A model generated the notes under the pieces. The model had not been told where the DNA came from. It saw nothing but the letters and a program-made list of their open reading frames with translations, and did not search any database. Shown here one piece after another: positions 1 to 9,554 of a DNA stretch of 64,000 nucleotides. Where the stretch lies: positions 558,001-622,000 of the forward strand of contig NZ_LDCP01000002.1 in NCBI RefSeq assembly GCF_001021555.1. The letters run 5' to 3'. The position numbers were made by a program, and so were the translations under genes. The first letter of the stretch is position 1. The number at the start of each line of letters is the position of its first letter. The DNA is from Aurantiacibacter marinus (GTDB lineage: Bacteria; Pseudomonadota; Alphaproteobacteria; Sphingomonadales; Sphingomonadaceae).

Positions 1-652
1 TGACGCCGAGGGAGCGCGCGGCCTCCTCGCCCAAAGTCAGGGCATCAAGCGAGCGTCCAGCCCGCCACAGCACCAATATTCCTGCCAGCGTAAGCGGCGC
101 GGCCATTGTCACATCATCCCAGCTGCGATCCGTCAGCGCGCCCATCAGCCAGGTCACGATGCTGCTCATCGCAAAGGCATTGGGCGCAAGGCTGATCGCC
201 AGGGCAGTCAGCGCGCCTGCAAGGCTGGCGATCATCATGCCCGCCAGCGTGAACAGCGCGATACCGTGGGCCGGATTGCTCGTGCGGCCTGCGATCAGGG
301 AAAGCAGCGCCATGGCTCCGCCGGCCCCGGCAAGCGCGAAAGCTGGCAGGACTAGGCCGGAGGTTGCACCAATATACAGCGCGATGACCGCTCCCAAAGC
401 GGCGCCCGGCGCAATGCCGAACAGGCCCGGATCGGCCAGAGGATTGCGCAAATATCCCTGCATTGCCGCGCCCGCCGCACCCAGCCCTGCACCAATCACC
501 AGTGCCAGAACGGCGCGTGGCAGACGCAATTCTGCAAGGATCAGCGCAGCATTGGGCGTGGTCGCCGGGTCAAGCCATACGCGCCCTGCGAGCAAGGACA
601 GCGGAATGGCGAGCGCCAACAGCACCATCAGGGTAACAGTCGCGCGAGTCAC
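1..652 (-). CDS. btuC: FecCD-family ABC permease for vitamin B12 (BtuC-like), 3' end beyond window
   Basis: Membrane permease that would move cobalamin from the periplasmic binding protein into the cytoplasm with an ABC ATPase not in view. About 217 residues are visible. After a GTG start there is a hydrophobic first helix, then the FecCD hallmarks LRLPR, AGAAMQGYLRNPLADPGLFG and, near the window edge, ALTLGEEAARSLGV. The GTG start overlaps the TGA of the upstream binding-protein gene (GTGA), which indicates translational coupling. The family also carries iron siderophores, but the cobalamin riboswitch and BtuB-like receptor in the same operon favour B12. The C-terminal third and any downstream ATPase gene lie outside the window. 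Confidence 0.88.
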   Translation of the reverse strand, partial: MTRATVTLMVLLALAIPLSLLAGRVWLDPATTPNAALILAELRLPRAVLALVIGAGLGAAGAAMQGYLRNPLADPGLFGIAPGAALGAVIALYIGATSGLVLPAFALAGAGGAMALLSLIAGRTSNPAHGIALFTLAGMMIASLAGALTALAISLAPNAFAMSSIVTWLMGALTDRSWDDVTMAAPLTLAGILVLWRAGRSLDALTLGEEAARSLGV

Positions 653-1452
653 AGCGAACTGTCCCGAATTTCGGCAAGCCGCGCCAGGGCGCGCGGGATC
701 GATGGACCGCCGCAATACAGCAGCGCAGAATCGAAAGTGTCGTAACGCACATTGTCCAGCTGGCGCAGCACGGGGTGGGACAGCATCCGCTCATTACCGG
801 CCGCCAGAACAAGGCTTGGCGGATCGGACAGCACTTCTTCCAGCGGCAAATACGCACCCTGCCCCAGCCCGCGCGATGCCGCGTGGCTGGCAAATCCGGT
901 GTGTTCCAGCATGGCGGAGGCGAGCGATTGTTCACCCGGAACGATACCGCCAGCTTGCCACAGCAAGGTGTTTACGGGCGAGCCGCTGAACGCCGCCGAA
1001 TTCCACGCCGTATCGATGCGCGCCACCAATTGCTCCCCGCGCTGCGCCTCTCCGGTCACGGCGGCAAGCTGGCGAATTTGCGCGTGGCTCTCCTCCAGCG
1101 TGCCTGCGATGCCGAGCAGTTCGACGCGGATACCGGCGTTTTCCAGCGCGCTGCGGGTGGCGGGCGGCATGAATATATCCGCCACCACCACATCTGGACC
1201 CAGAGCGATGACTTCCTCCGCCGTGCCGCCGTTGGACGGATACCCCGGGGCGTCCCCTGGCATCATGGAACTGGAGCGCGGATCGTGGCTGTAATGCGAA
1301 ATGCTGAGCAATTGGCCCGGCGCGGCAACCTCATGCAGGATCGCATCGGCGCAGGGGTTAAGGCTGACGATGCTCGGCACGCCACTCGCCGCTGGGTGAG
1401 GCTCTGCTGCGCATCCGCCCAGCAGAGCCGTTATGACGAGTACCGCCCTCAC
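649..1452 (-). CDS. btuF: Cobalamin-binding periplasmic lipoprotein (BtuF-like)
   Basis: Substrate-binding component of the B12 ABC importer, 267 residues from a GTG start. The N-terminus is a short lipoprotein signal with lipobox LLGGC (Cys14), so the protein should be anchored in a membrane rather than free in the periplasm. The body has the helical-backbone binding-protein pattern PSIVSLNPCADAILHEV, then EEVIALGPDVVVAD, typical of BtuF/FepB-type proteins. Its GTG overlaps the stop of btuB and its stop overlaps the start of the permease gene, so three genes form one coupled transcription unit under the riboswitch. B12 specificity is inferred from the operon; the fold alone would also fit iron chelates. 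Confidence 0.85.
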   Translation of the reverse strand: MRAVLVITALLGGCAAEPHPAASGVPSIVSLNPCADAILHEVAAPGQLLSISHYSHDPRSSSMMPGDAPGYPSNGGTAEEVIALGPDVVVADIFMPPATRSALENAGIRVELLGIAGTLEESHAQIRQLAAVTGEAQRGEQLVARIDTAWNSAAFSGSPVNTLLWQAGGIVPGEQSLASAMLEHTGFASHAASRGLGQGAYLPLEEVLSDPPSLVLAAGNERMLSHPVLRQLDNVRYDTFDSALLYCGGPSIPRALARLAEIRDSSL

Positions 1453-3344
1453 AATGCCAGCCGCGCCCCCACAAAGACAGCGCGCCCGCGCGTCGCATAG
1501 CCTGCAACTGTCTGGTAATCCTCGTCCCAGATATTCTCGACCCGGCCAAAAAGCTGGATCTGCTCAGTCACGTCAAACGCAGCGCGCAAGGTCATCACTT
1601 CATAGGCATCCAGCTGCGTAAAATTGCCCGCATCGTCAAACGCGTCGGAAACAATCCGCAGGTCTGCCCCCAAGGAAAGCACATCAAGCGGCGACCATTC
1701 CGCCGTAAAGGTCGCCGCATGGCGCGGGCGGCGCGCGAGTTCATTGCCGGTGTCGCGGTTTTCCGTGTCAGTGAAGGCATAGGCGGCCTGCAGGCGCAAA
1801 CTATCCGCAACCAAGGCGCCCGCTTCCACCTCGACACCGCTGGCACGGGTGCGCGCAATATTATCGTAAGTGCCGAACTGGCGGTTATCGCAAATCGGGT
1901 CGGTCACACCAAAACATCCGATAAAAGCGATCTGGTCCTGCGTGGTGCGGCGGAACGCGGTGACAGAACCGTAGAGCGCCTGCGAACGGTCGCCGTAAGC
2001 CACACCGATATCCATGCTCGTGCTCTCTTCCGGTGTCAGCGCGGTATTGCCGAAATCGGACAGCAACTGGAACAGGCTGGGCGCTTTGAAGCCTTCGCCA
2101 ATGCTCGCGCGAAGACGCCAGTTCTCCGCCACTTCGTAGCTTAGGTCTGCGCCAAAGCTCGTTTCACTGCCGAAATCGGTGTGATCATCCACCCGTGCGC
2201 CAATGTGGCCGGAGATACCCCGCCACTCGATCCCGGCTTGAAGATAAGCGCCGAAAATCCGTGTGTTATCGCCCGTATCGAACAGCGTTTCATAACTCGT
2301 CCATTCGTTCTCCGCGCCGAAATTGACGATCAGCGGGCCGATGGGCCGCCATTCGCCGCGCAAGGTCAAGCGGTCCGACTGGCCTTCACTGGTGAAGGTC
2401 TGCGCGCCGCTGCCGTCCAGATTATCGCGCGAGGTATCGGCAAAACTGTAACTCGCCTGCACGAACAGCGGGCCGGTGTCATACACAGCGCCAGCCGAGC
2501 CAAATGTCTGCGAGGTGTCCTGCACGTCATCGGTATCAGCCAGAATAAAATCGGGCGCAGGGGTGCCATCGATACCGAGCGATCCTTCGGCCTGCCGGAT
2601 CCGTGCAAACACCTCGAAAACCGGCGAGAAATAATAACGGCCATGGCCTTCCAGCACCCATTGTTCGAACCCGTCCGGCTCCGTCCCGCCGGCGGCAGCG
2701 GAAAAGCCATCGGTGCGCGAATAGCTGGCTGACGCGCCGAGGAACCCGGTGTCCGCATCGGCGATGCCGCCCGATGCTGCGCCGGTAAAGCTGTCATCTG
2801 CGCCGTATTCCGCACTGGCCGCCAGTCCGCTTTCGGCGCGTGTCGAGGCGACAATCACCCCGCCAATTGCATCCGAACCCCAGATTGTAGAATTGGAGCC
2901 ACGCAGCACCTCAAGCTTGGAAAGATTGCTGCTGAGAAGATTGCCGAAGTCGAACCCGCCCCCCGGAGAAGCTGGGTCGGACACGCGCACACCGTCCACA
3001 ATGGTCAGCACCTGCTCAGCCTCGGAACCGCGGAGCCGAACGCCGGTGAAGCCGCCCTGCCCGCCATTGCGGCTGAAGGTCAGGCCGGGAACACGTTCCA
3101 GCACGCGGGTCAGATCAGGCCCCTGCACACGGCGGATTTCTTCCTCGCCGATTATGGTGATGGCCTGGCCGGTATCTTCCAGCTCGATCCGTGTGCCAGT
3201 GGCGGTTACGGTGATCGTGTCTTCAGCGCGCTCTATGCTATCAGAAGCGAGCCTGGTCTGCTCCTCCCCATTCGGCCCATCCTGGGCCATTGCGGGCAGA
3301 GCAAGTGCGGACAAAGAAACACCAAAAAACAGATATTTATACAT
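1449..3344 (-). CDS. btuB: TonB-dependent outer-membrane cobalamin receptor
   Basis: Outer-membrane beta-barrel that takes up B12 with energy from TonB. The start at 3344 is chosen over a longer frame to 3404 because AGGAGG lies just upstream and it gives a clean signal peptide (MYKYLFFGVSLSALALPAMA, then Q). The mature N-terminus has a TonB-box-like ETI/TITVTATG segment, then a plug domain (about residues 45-165) with IRRVQGPDLTRVLERVPG, VRLRGSEAEQVLTIVDGVRV and EVLRGSNSTIWGSDAIGGVI. The remaining 460 or so residues are barrel strands with many aromatic and charged alternations. The 631-residue length is normal for BtuB. The riboswitch upstream should repress it when B12 is plentiful. Confidence 0.93.
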   Translation of the reverse strand: MYKYLFFGVSLSALALPAMAQDGPNGEEQTRLASDSIERAEDTITVTATGTRIELEDTGQAITIIGEEEIRRVQGPDLTRVLERVPGLTFSRNGGQGGFTGVRLRGSEAEQVLTIVDGVRVSDPASPGGGFDFGNLLSSNLSKLEVLRGSNSTIWGSDAIGGVIVASTRAESGLAASAEYGADDSFTGAASGGIADADTGFLGASASYSRTDGFSAAAGGTEPDGFEQWVLEGHGRYYFSPVFEVFARIRQAEGSLGIDGTPAPDFILADTDDVQDTSQTFGSAGAVYDTGPLFVQASYSFADTSRDNLDGSGAQTFTSEGQSDRLTLRGEWRPIGPLIVNFGAENEWTSYETLFDTGDNTRIFGAYLQAGIEWRGISGHIGARVDDHTDFGSETSFGADLSYEVAENWRLRASIGEGFKAPSLFQLLSDFGNTALTPEESTSMDIGVAYGDRSQALYGSVTAFRRTTQDQIAFIGCFGVTDPICDNRQFGTYDNIARTRASGVEVEAGALVADSLRLQAAYAFTDTENRDTGNELARRPRHAATFTAEWSPLDVLSLGADLRIVSDAFDDAGNFTQLDAYEVMTLRAAFDVTEQIQLFGRVENIWDEDYQTVAGYATRGRAVFVGARLAL

Positions 3345-3384
3345 TAAACCTCCTATCAAAAGCGAAATCGCCGCTAATGACGGA

Positions 3385-3410
3385 GGGAGCGCCAACAATG
3401 GCACTCTCCC
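3385..3410 (-). promoter_or_regulatory. Hairpin between cobalamin riboswitch and btuB start
   Basis: Read on the minus strand, GGGA and GUGCCA pair with UGGCGC and UCCC around a UUGU loop, with a two-base bulge. It lies between the riboswitch and the btuB ribosome binding site, where an expression-platform element is expected. No uridine run follows directly, so it is not a clear terminator. Its regulatory role is inferred from position. Confidence 0.4.
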
Positions 3411-3449
3411 GCTAGCTTTCGGTACACCCCGCCCGACCGCTTAAGCGAC

Positions 3450-3612
3450 CATCACTGGCAGGTCTCCTGGCTCCCGGATCAGCACTTGTCGCCCACCTTC
3501 CCGCGTAAATGCAGTGGTGTATCGGGCGTAAGCTCCCCGGTCACAGTTGCGGGGGCAGCGGAGGTATTTCACCTCCTTCCCTCTTAGGTCCACGCGAATG
3601 GACAACCCGTGA
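3450..3612 (-). promoter_or_regulatory. Cobalamin (B12) riboswitch
   Basis: On the minus strand the conserved landmarks of the B12 riboswitch occur in order: CUAAGAGGGAAGGAGGUGAA, then CCGCUGCCCCCGCAACUGUGA, and finally the B12 box GAGCCAGGAGACCUGCC (3458-3474). The element lies about 105 bases upstream of the btuB start, the standard position. When adenosylcobalamin is bound the element is expected to reduce expression of btuB-btuF-btuC. The exact 5' edge is uncertain by about 15 bases. Confidence 0.95.
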
Positions 3613-3753
3613 CGTCGGATTTGGCAATAGGCCCGCCGCACGCCGCCCGCAACCCAAAGCTCGCAGTGCAGGCGTTGTCGCTGCGCCGTCCCGCTACGGT
3701 ACGGGGGTATCATCGAAAGTGTTTGGCAAGGCTTTCACGGCTATATCGACGGG

Positions 3754-4845
3754 GTGGAATATGTGCCCATCTCTATCCCGGAAAATCCACGCCGGGATTT
3801 TCGCACGCCGCGTGTGTCGCTGCGCGAAAAACTGCGTCCGCTTGCCAAGAAGGCAATTGTCGCCGGTTTGGCCGTCGCCGTACCTGCAATCGCTGCCAAC
3901 GGGGCGATCAGCGCGTTTGAAAGCGAGCCGGAAACGCCCCAGACCGTGCTGATGCCATTTGAAATACCGGGAGAAAGCTTTCCCGGATCGGCGTTCTATT
4001 ATCTGGAGGAAGTCCCCCAGATGGTTGAAAACAAAGGGTGGGACAGCCCGGTTCAGGTCATTGGCAGTGCTGTTTCGCTCGATACGGCAAGTGAGGGCGC
4101 CGAAACACAGCTTGCTAATCTGCCTCTCGCCGCATCGCCGCTGCGCATTCGCGGGACGGACCGCGATCACATGCGCGCGCAGGAATGCATGACGCAGGCG
4201 ATCTATTACGAAGCGGCAAGCGAAAGCGATGCGGGCCAGCGGGCAGTCGCGCAGGTTGTGCTCAACCGCGTTGCCCATTCCGCCTATCCCCGCAATGTGT
4301 GCGGGGTGGTTTATCAGGGCAGCGAACGCACGACCGGCTGCCAGTTCAGCTTTACCTGTGATGGAGCATTGTCGCGGCGACCGTCCGCTACTGGCTGGGC
4401 CCGCGCCAGCCGCATAGCGCGGCAATCGCTTGCCGGCATAGTGTACGCCCCGGTCGGCACGGCAACACATTACCATACGCTAGCAGTGAACCCTTATTGG
4501 GCGAGCAGTCTGGAAACCGTCGGCGTCATCGGTTTTCATATCTTCTATCGCTGGCCCGGATCGGCTGGACGGCCATCGGCCTTCAACGCAGGATACGCAG
4601 GCGCAGAGCCCGCTGCACGCCGGGCGAGCGCTTCTACTCCCGATGCGCCCGCGCCGGAAAGCCCGCCGGCCATGCCCGGCTTCTCCGTTCCGGCCACAGC
4701 GACGAACCTTGGCCAAGACCCTGTCCGTCAGGCTCCGGCAAATCAGATCGATGAGACGGCCCAGTCGGGCACACCTGTTCTGCCGCAAAGCGGCGATGTG
4801 CGGTCGGAATATGCCAACAGCGGGCGCTGGATAGAGCGGCCCTGA
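3754..4845 (+). CDS. Cell wall hydrolase, SleB/Hydrolase_2 family
   Basis: Peptidoglycan hydrolase of the SleB type, 363 residues from GTG. An N-terminal hydrophobic stretch (about residues 34-54, AIVAGLAVAVPAIAANGAI) would anchor or export it. The catalytic domain covers about residues 143-255: ECMTQAIYYEAASES with the likely catalytic Glu153, GQRAVAQVVLNRV, YPRNVCGVVYQGS, CQFSFTCDG and THYHTLAVNPYW. A Pro/Ala-rich low-complexity tail follows. SleB is known from spore cortex lysis, but non-spore-forming sphingomonads carry homologues thought to act in wall turnover. It is divergent from the B12 operon and monocistronic. The start is uncertain; a second GTG lies three codons downstream and the ribosome binding site is weak. 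Confidence 0.85.
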   Translation: MEYVPISIPENPRRDFRTPRVSLREKLRPLAKKAIVAGLAVAVPAIAANGAISAFESEPETPQTVLMPFEIPGESFPGSAFYYLEEVPQMVENKGWDSPVQVIGSAVSLDTASEGAETQLANLPLAASPLRIRGTDRDHMRAQECMTQAIYYEAASESDAGQRAVAQVVLNRVAHSAYPRNVCGVVYQGSERTTGCQFSFTCDGALSRRPSATGWARASRIARQSLAGIVYAPVGTATHYHTLAVNPYWASSLETVGVIGFHIFYRWPGSAGRPSAFNAGYAGAEPAARRASASTPDAPAPESPPAMPGFSVPATATNLGQDPVRQAPANQIDETAQSGTPVLPQSGDVRSEYANSGRWIERP

Positions 4846-4983
4846 AAAACCTTCCGTGACCTAATCGCTAAGATTGTGGCAACCATCCTGCAAAACAATC
4901 GCTTAGTGGGCGTGCGCTAAAAGGGCACCTGTGTCGCAGCAGCGGCATGAGACCTTCAGCAATCGCAGGCACCAGATCTATCC

Positions 4984-5292
4984 ATGTCCATTCGCTTCGC
5001 CGCTCCCGCAAAGTCCTGCAAGGTTCGCATGGCGCCAGACTTCGTCCGCCGCATTCGGTCGTTCCCGGCCAATGACGATGGAGATATAGTGGGCGCCGAG
5101 CATCTGAGTGCGGCCCTGCGCCATTTCGCCAAGCACGGGATTGCAGCGGCGCAGAACGCACGCGAACAGGCCATTGCCGCAGGCCGCGCCGGCGACCGCC
5201 AGACTTTTGAATGGTGGCTGGAAATCTGCCGCGCTCTGGACCGCCGCATGGCGCGCGGGATTGACCAAGCAGGTCGAACAGCTTCGATTTAA
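4984..5292 (+). CDS. Hypothetical protein, 102 aa
   Basis: Small cytoplasmic protein without signal peptide or membrane segment. It is rich in Arg and Ala, with a predicted helical middle (HLSAALRHFAKHGIAAAQNAREQA) and an aromatic EWWLEICRALDRRMA patch near the C-terminus. I do not recognise the family. Its codon usage matches its neighbours and the reading frame is open between two clear genes, which is why it is kept. It precedes the GGDEF-EAL gene by 86 bases in the same direction and could share a transcript. No good ribosome binding site is visible, so the start is uncertain. Confidence 0.55.
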   Translation: MSIRFAAPAKSCKVRMAPDFVRRIRSFPANDDGDIVGAEHLSAALRHFAKHGIAAAQNAREQAIAAGRAGDRQTFEWWLEICRALDRRMARGIDQAGRTASI

Positions 5293-5321
5293 TTACCATA
5301 TACTTATGCTGGTATAGGGAC

Positions 5322-5375
5322 TGCGGTCTAGGGGTACACTTACCGGATCAATGATGTGCCGCGCCTAAGACCGCA
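5322..5375 (+). repeat. Inverted repeat spanning the 5' UTR of the GGDEF-EAL gene
   Basis: TGCGGTCT (5322-5329) and AGACCGCA (5368-5375) are perfect complements, with an adjoining AGG/CCT extension offset by one base. The right arm ends three bases before the ATG at 5379. If folded in the mRNA it would cover the ribosome binding region, so a role in translation control is possible but unproven. Confidence 0.4.
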
Positions 5376-5378
5376 AGC

Positions 5379-6908
5379 ATGGCATGGCTTGGCGATCACT
5401 TTCACACACAATGGCGCCTTGCGGTGGCCGGCTTCGCGATATCCCCAGCCTTCATCGTCATGCTCTGCATGGGCGGAATGTCCCGTATCGGCCTGATACT
5501 GGCATGCGCAGCCATTGTTGCAGGCAATATCGGTCTTGGCCGCGCACTTGGCCGGAACACTGCCGAGAGGCTTGCGAGCGCCAAAGCACACCTCGATGAT
5601 GCCGAAGTGATCCTGAAAAAAGCGCAGACCGACCCGGTTACCGGGCTTTTTAATCGGTCAGGAGGCGATGCTTGCCTGCCTTTGCTGGCAGAAGACCTTG
5701 CTGCGGACGAGCACCTGATCCTGATGTCGATTGACCTTCGCAGGTTTCGGGAAACCAACAATTTGCTTGGCTATGCCGTGGGCGATGAAGTGCTGCGCAA
5801 GGTATCGTTGCGTTTGCAGGAAGCAGCACCGCCCGGGGCCCTGATCGCCCGTATTTCCGGTGACCGCTTCCTGCTTGCCTGCCGGCATGCTGCACCTGAA
5901 TCGGCGACAGGGATTGCCTCGCTGATCAATCAGGCGATGGCAGTACCGCTACATATCGATGGGCATCGCATTCCCAATGGCGCAGCAATCGGCGTTGCGA
6001 CCATGCCGGGCGATGCGCAATGTATTGAGCAATTGCAAAACGCGGCGGATCTCGCGCTTTATCATGCCCGCGCCGCGATGCATGGCGAAATGCGTTTCCA
6101 TCATCCCGGAATGATCCGCAGTCTCGATCATCAGAAGCGGACGGAATCCGAGCTGCGTGATGCCATCTTGAAAAATGATATTTCGGTCACGTTCCAACCA
6201 GTTGCAGACCTGCGAACCGGAAAAATCTGCGCATTCGAAGCGCAGGCAATATGGCTTGATCCCGTCAGGGGAGAAATGGCCCTTGATCAGATCCTGACCA
6301 GCGGCGAAGCCGGCGGGCAGGTGATAACCCTTGGCAACTGGCTCACCACACAAGCGGCGACAGCGGCAAAAGACTGGCCGAGTGATGTGAGCCTGAGTGT
6401 TAAGCTGCTGCCCTCGCACATCATGGCATCAGGTGCTGCCTTGGGCGTGCTTGCCGCGCTGAATGCAACGGGACTGGATCCCGTCAGGCTCGAAATCCAG
6501 ATCGGTGGCAACATGCTGCGCGGTGATGACACCGCAGTCCGCGAATTTGTGGACCATCTGGATAAACACGGCGTGTGTTTTGCGATCGATGATCCTGAAA
6601 TAAGCCACGCGTCGATCCAACAGATACTGCGCTATCCCTTCTGCAGCATGAGGATCAGATCCGAACCGCGCGGCGATGTCGCCGTTCGCGCCATGGCCAG
6701 CCTCGGCCAGCCACTCGGCCTGACGCTTTTGGCCAGCGATCTCGCATGCGCAGCGCAGCTTCGCACCGCCCGTTCGGCGGGCTGCACCATGGGACAGGGC
6801 CGCTACATCAGCCAGGAAGTGTCCGCCGAAATCGCGCTGCAATTGCTGAAGCGCGAAAAAGACCCTTCAGTGGAAGATCTGTTCGGAGCCCGGCAACTGG
6901 CCAGCTGA
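5379..6908 (+). CDS. Membrane GGDEF-EAL domain protein with degenerate catalytic motifs
   Basis: A 509-residue protein with two N-terminal membrane segments (about 13-32 and 37-58), a coiled linker, a GGDEF domain (about 84-240) and an EAL domain (about 255-490). The GGDEF half keeps TDPVTGLFNR and SIDLRRFRETNNLLGYAVGDE, but the active-site motif reads SGDRF (160-164) in place of GGDEF. In the EAL half the signature reads EAQ (287-289). The later metal and substrate motifs are also altered: SVKLLPSHI, LEIQIGGN, and AIDDPEISHAS where DDFGTG is expected. The protein is therefore unlikely to make or break cyclic di-GMP and may bind it or act as a signalling scaffold. No partner gene is adjacent. 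Confidence 0.85.
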   Translation: MAWLGDHFHTQWRLAVAGFAISPAFIVMLCMGGMSRIGLILACAAIVAGNIGLGRALGRNTAERLASAKAHLDDAEVILKKAQTDPVTGLFNRSGGDACLPLLAEDLAADEHLILMSIDLRRFRETNNLLGYAVGDEVLRKVSLRLQEAAPPGALIARISGDRFLLACRHAAPESATGIASLINQAMAVPLHIDGHRIPNGAAIGVATMPGDAQCIEQLQNAADLALYHARAAMHGEMRFHHPGMIRSLDHQKRTESELRDAILKNDISVTFQPVADLRTGKICAFEAQAIWLDPVRGEMALDQILTSGEAGGQVITLGNWLTTQAATAAKDWPSDVSLSVKLLPSHIMASGAALGVLAALNATGLDPVRLEIQIGGNMLRGDDTAVREFVDHLDKHGVCFAIDDPEISHASIQQILRYPFCSMRIRSEPRGDVAVRAMASLGQPLGLTLLASDLACAAQLRTARSAGCTMGQGRYISQEVSAEIALQLLKREKDPSVEDLFGARQLAS

Positions 6909-7161
6909 CGCGCAAGCAAAGCCGGGCGGCGAAGACCGGGAACCGCGCAGCTTTCAAACCGTCAAATACATGGCACTTTGAAACCCGATCACAGCCGTTA
7001 GTGCTATTGCGAACTGTTATCAAAGACATTTCCCGATTGGCTGTTGCAAACCCCCAATCAGCCGCCTAGTGCGGGTGCCTGAATTCGGTGCGCGGCCCCG
7101 CTGGGCGCATGGTCGCGAATGCTTGAGCGAGACAAATGCGCCCGTGGCACGAAGGACTTAG

Positions 7162-8606
<1,445 letters not shown>

Positions 8607-8630
8607 GCAATTGCATACTAAGGAATATCC

Positions 8631-9521
8631 ATGTCCATCCTCGTAAACAAAGACACCAAGGTCATCACGCAAGGGATGACTGGTAACACCGGCACGTTCC
8701 ACACGCAGCAGGCGCTCGATTATGGAACCAAGATGGTTGCGGGTGTGACGCCGGGTAAAGGCGGGTCCGAACATCTCGGCCTGCCGCAGTTCAACAATGT
8801 TGGCGAAGCAAAGGCAGCAACCGGCGCGACCGCAAGTTGCATTTACGTGCCGCCGCCCTTCGCTGGCGACGCGATCCTTGAAGCGATCGACGCTGAAATC
8901 GAGCTGATCGTTGCGATCACCGAAGGCATTCCGGTGATGGACATGGTGATGGTGAAGCGCGCGCTTTCCGGCTCCAAATCGCGCCTGATCGGCCCGAACT
9001 GCCCTGGCGTTCTGACGCCCGGCGAGTGCAAGATCGGCATCATGCCCGGCTCCATCTTCCAGAAGGGCAGTGTTGGCGTTGTCTCCCGCTCGGGCACGCT
9101 CACCTATGAAGCTGTGCACCAGACCACGGCTGTGGGCCTCGGTCAGACGACCGCTGTCGGCATCGGCGGCGATCCGGTGAACGGCACCAATTTCATCGAC
9201 GTGCTCGACCTGTTCCTGTCCGATGATGAGACCAAGTCCATCATCATGATCGGCGAAATTGGTGGCAGCGCGGAAGAAGAGGCAGCCGAGTTCATCAAGC
9301 AAGAAGCCGCCAAGGGCCGGTCCAAGCCAATGGTCGGCTTCATCGCTGGACGCACCGCGCCTCCGGGCCGCCGCATGGGCCATGCCGGCGCTATCGTATC
9401 GGGCGGCAAAGGCGGCGCGGATGACAAGATTTCGGCGATGGAAGATGCGGGCATCCGCGTATCCCCCTCGCCATCCGAACTTGGCACCACGCTCGACGCG
9501 CTGCTGAAAGAACTGGCGTAA
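8631..9521 (+). CDS. sucD: Succinyl-CoA ligase alpha subunit
   Basis: Alpha subunit of succinate-CoA ligase, which couples cleavage of succinyl-CoA to nucleoside triphosphate synthesis. The 296 residues show the CoA-binding N-terminus ([18 protein letters not shown]), the GGSEHLGLP region, [31 protein letters not shown] and the phosphorylated His region [17 protein letters not shown]. The beta subunit gene sucC, needed for activity, is not in this window. It lies 24 bases after the small secreted gene and 33 bases before sucA, so it is probably co-transcribed with the 2-oxoglutarate dehydrogenase genes. Confidence 0.97.
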   Translation: MSILVNKDTKVITQGMTGNTGTFHTQQALDYGTKMVAGVTPGKGGSEHLGLPQFNNVGEAKAATGATASCIYVPPPFAGDAILEAIDAEIELIVAITEGIPVMDMVMVKRALSGSKSRLIGPNCPGVLTPGECKIGIMPGSIFQKGSVGVVSRSGTLTYEAVHQTTAVGLGQTTAVGIGGDPVNGTNFIDVLDLFLSDDETKSIIMIGEIGGSAEEEAAEFIKQEAAKGRSKPMVGFIAGRTAPPGRRMGHAGAIVSGGKGGADDKISAMEDAGIRVSPSPSELGTTLDALLKELA

Positions 9522-9554
9522 ACCGAACGCTCTCCCGCACCGTCAGGAACCGAC

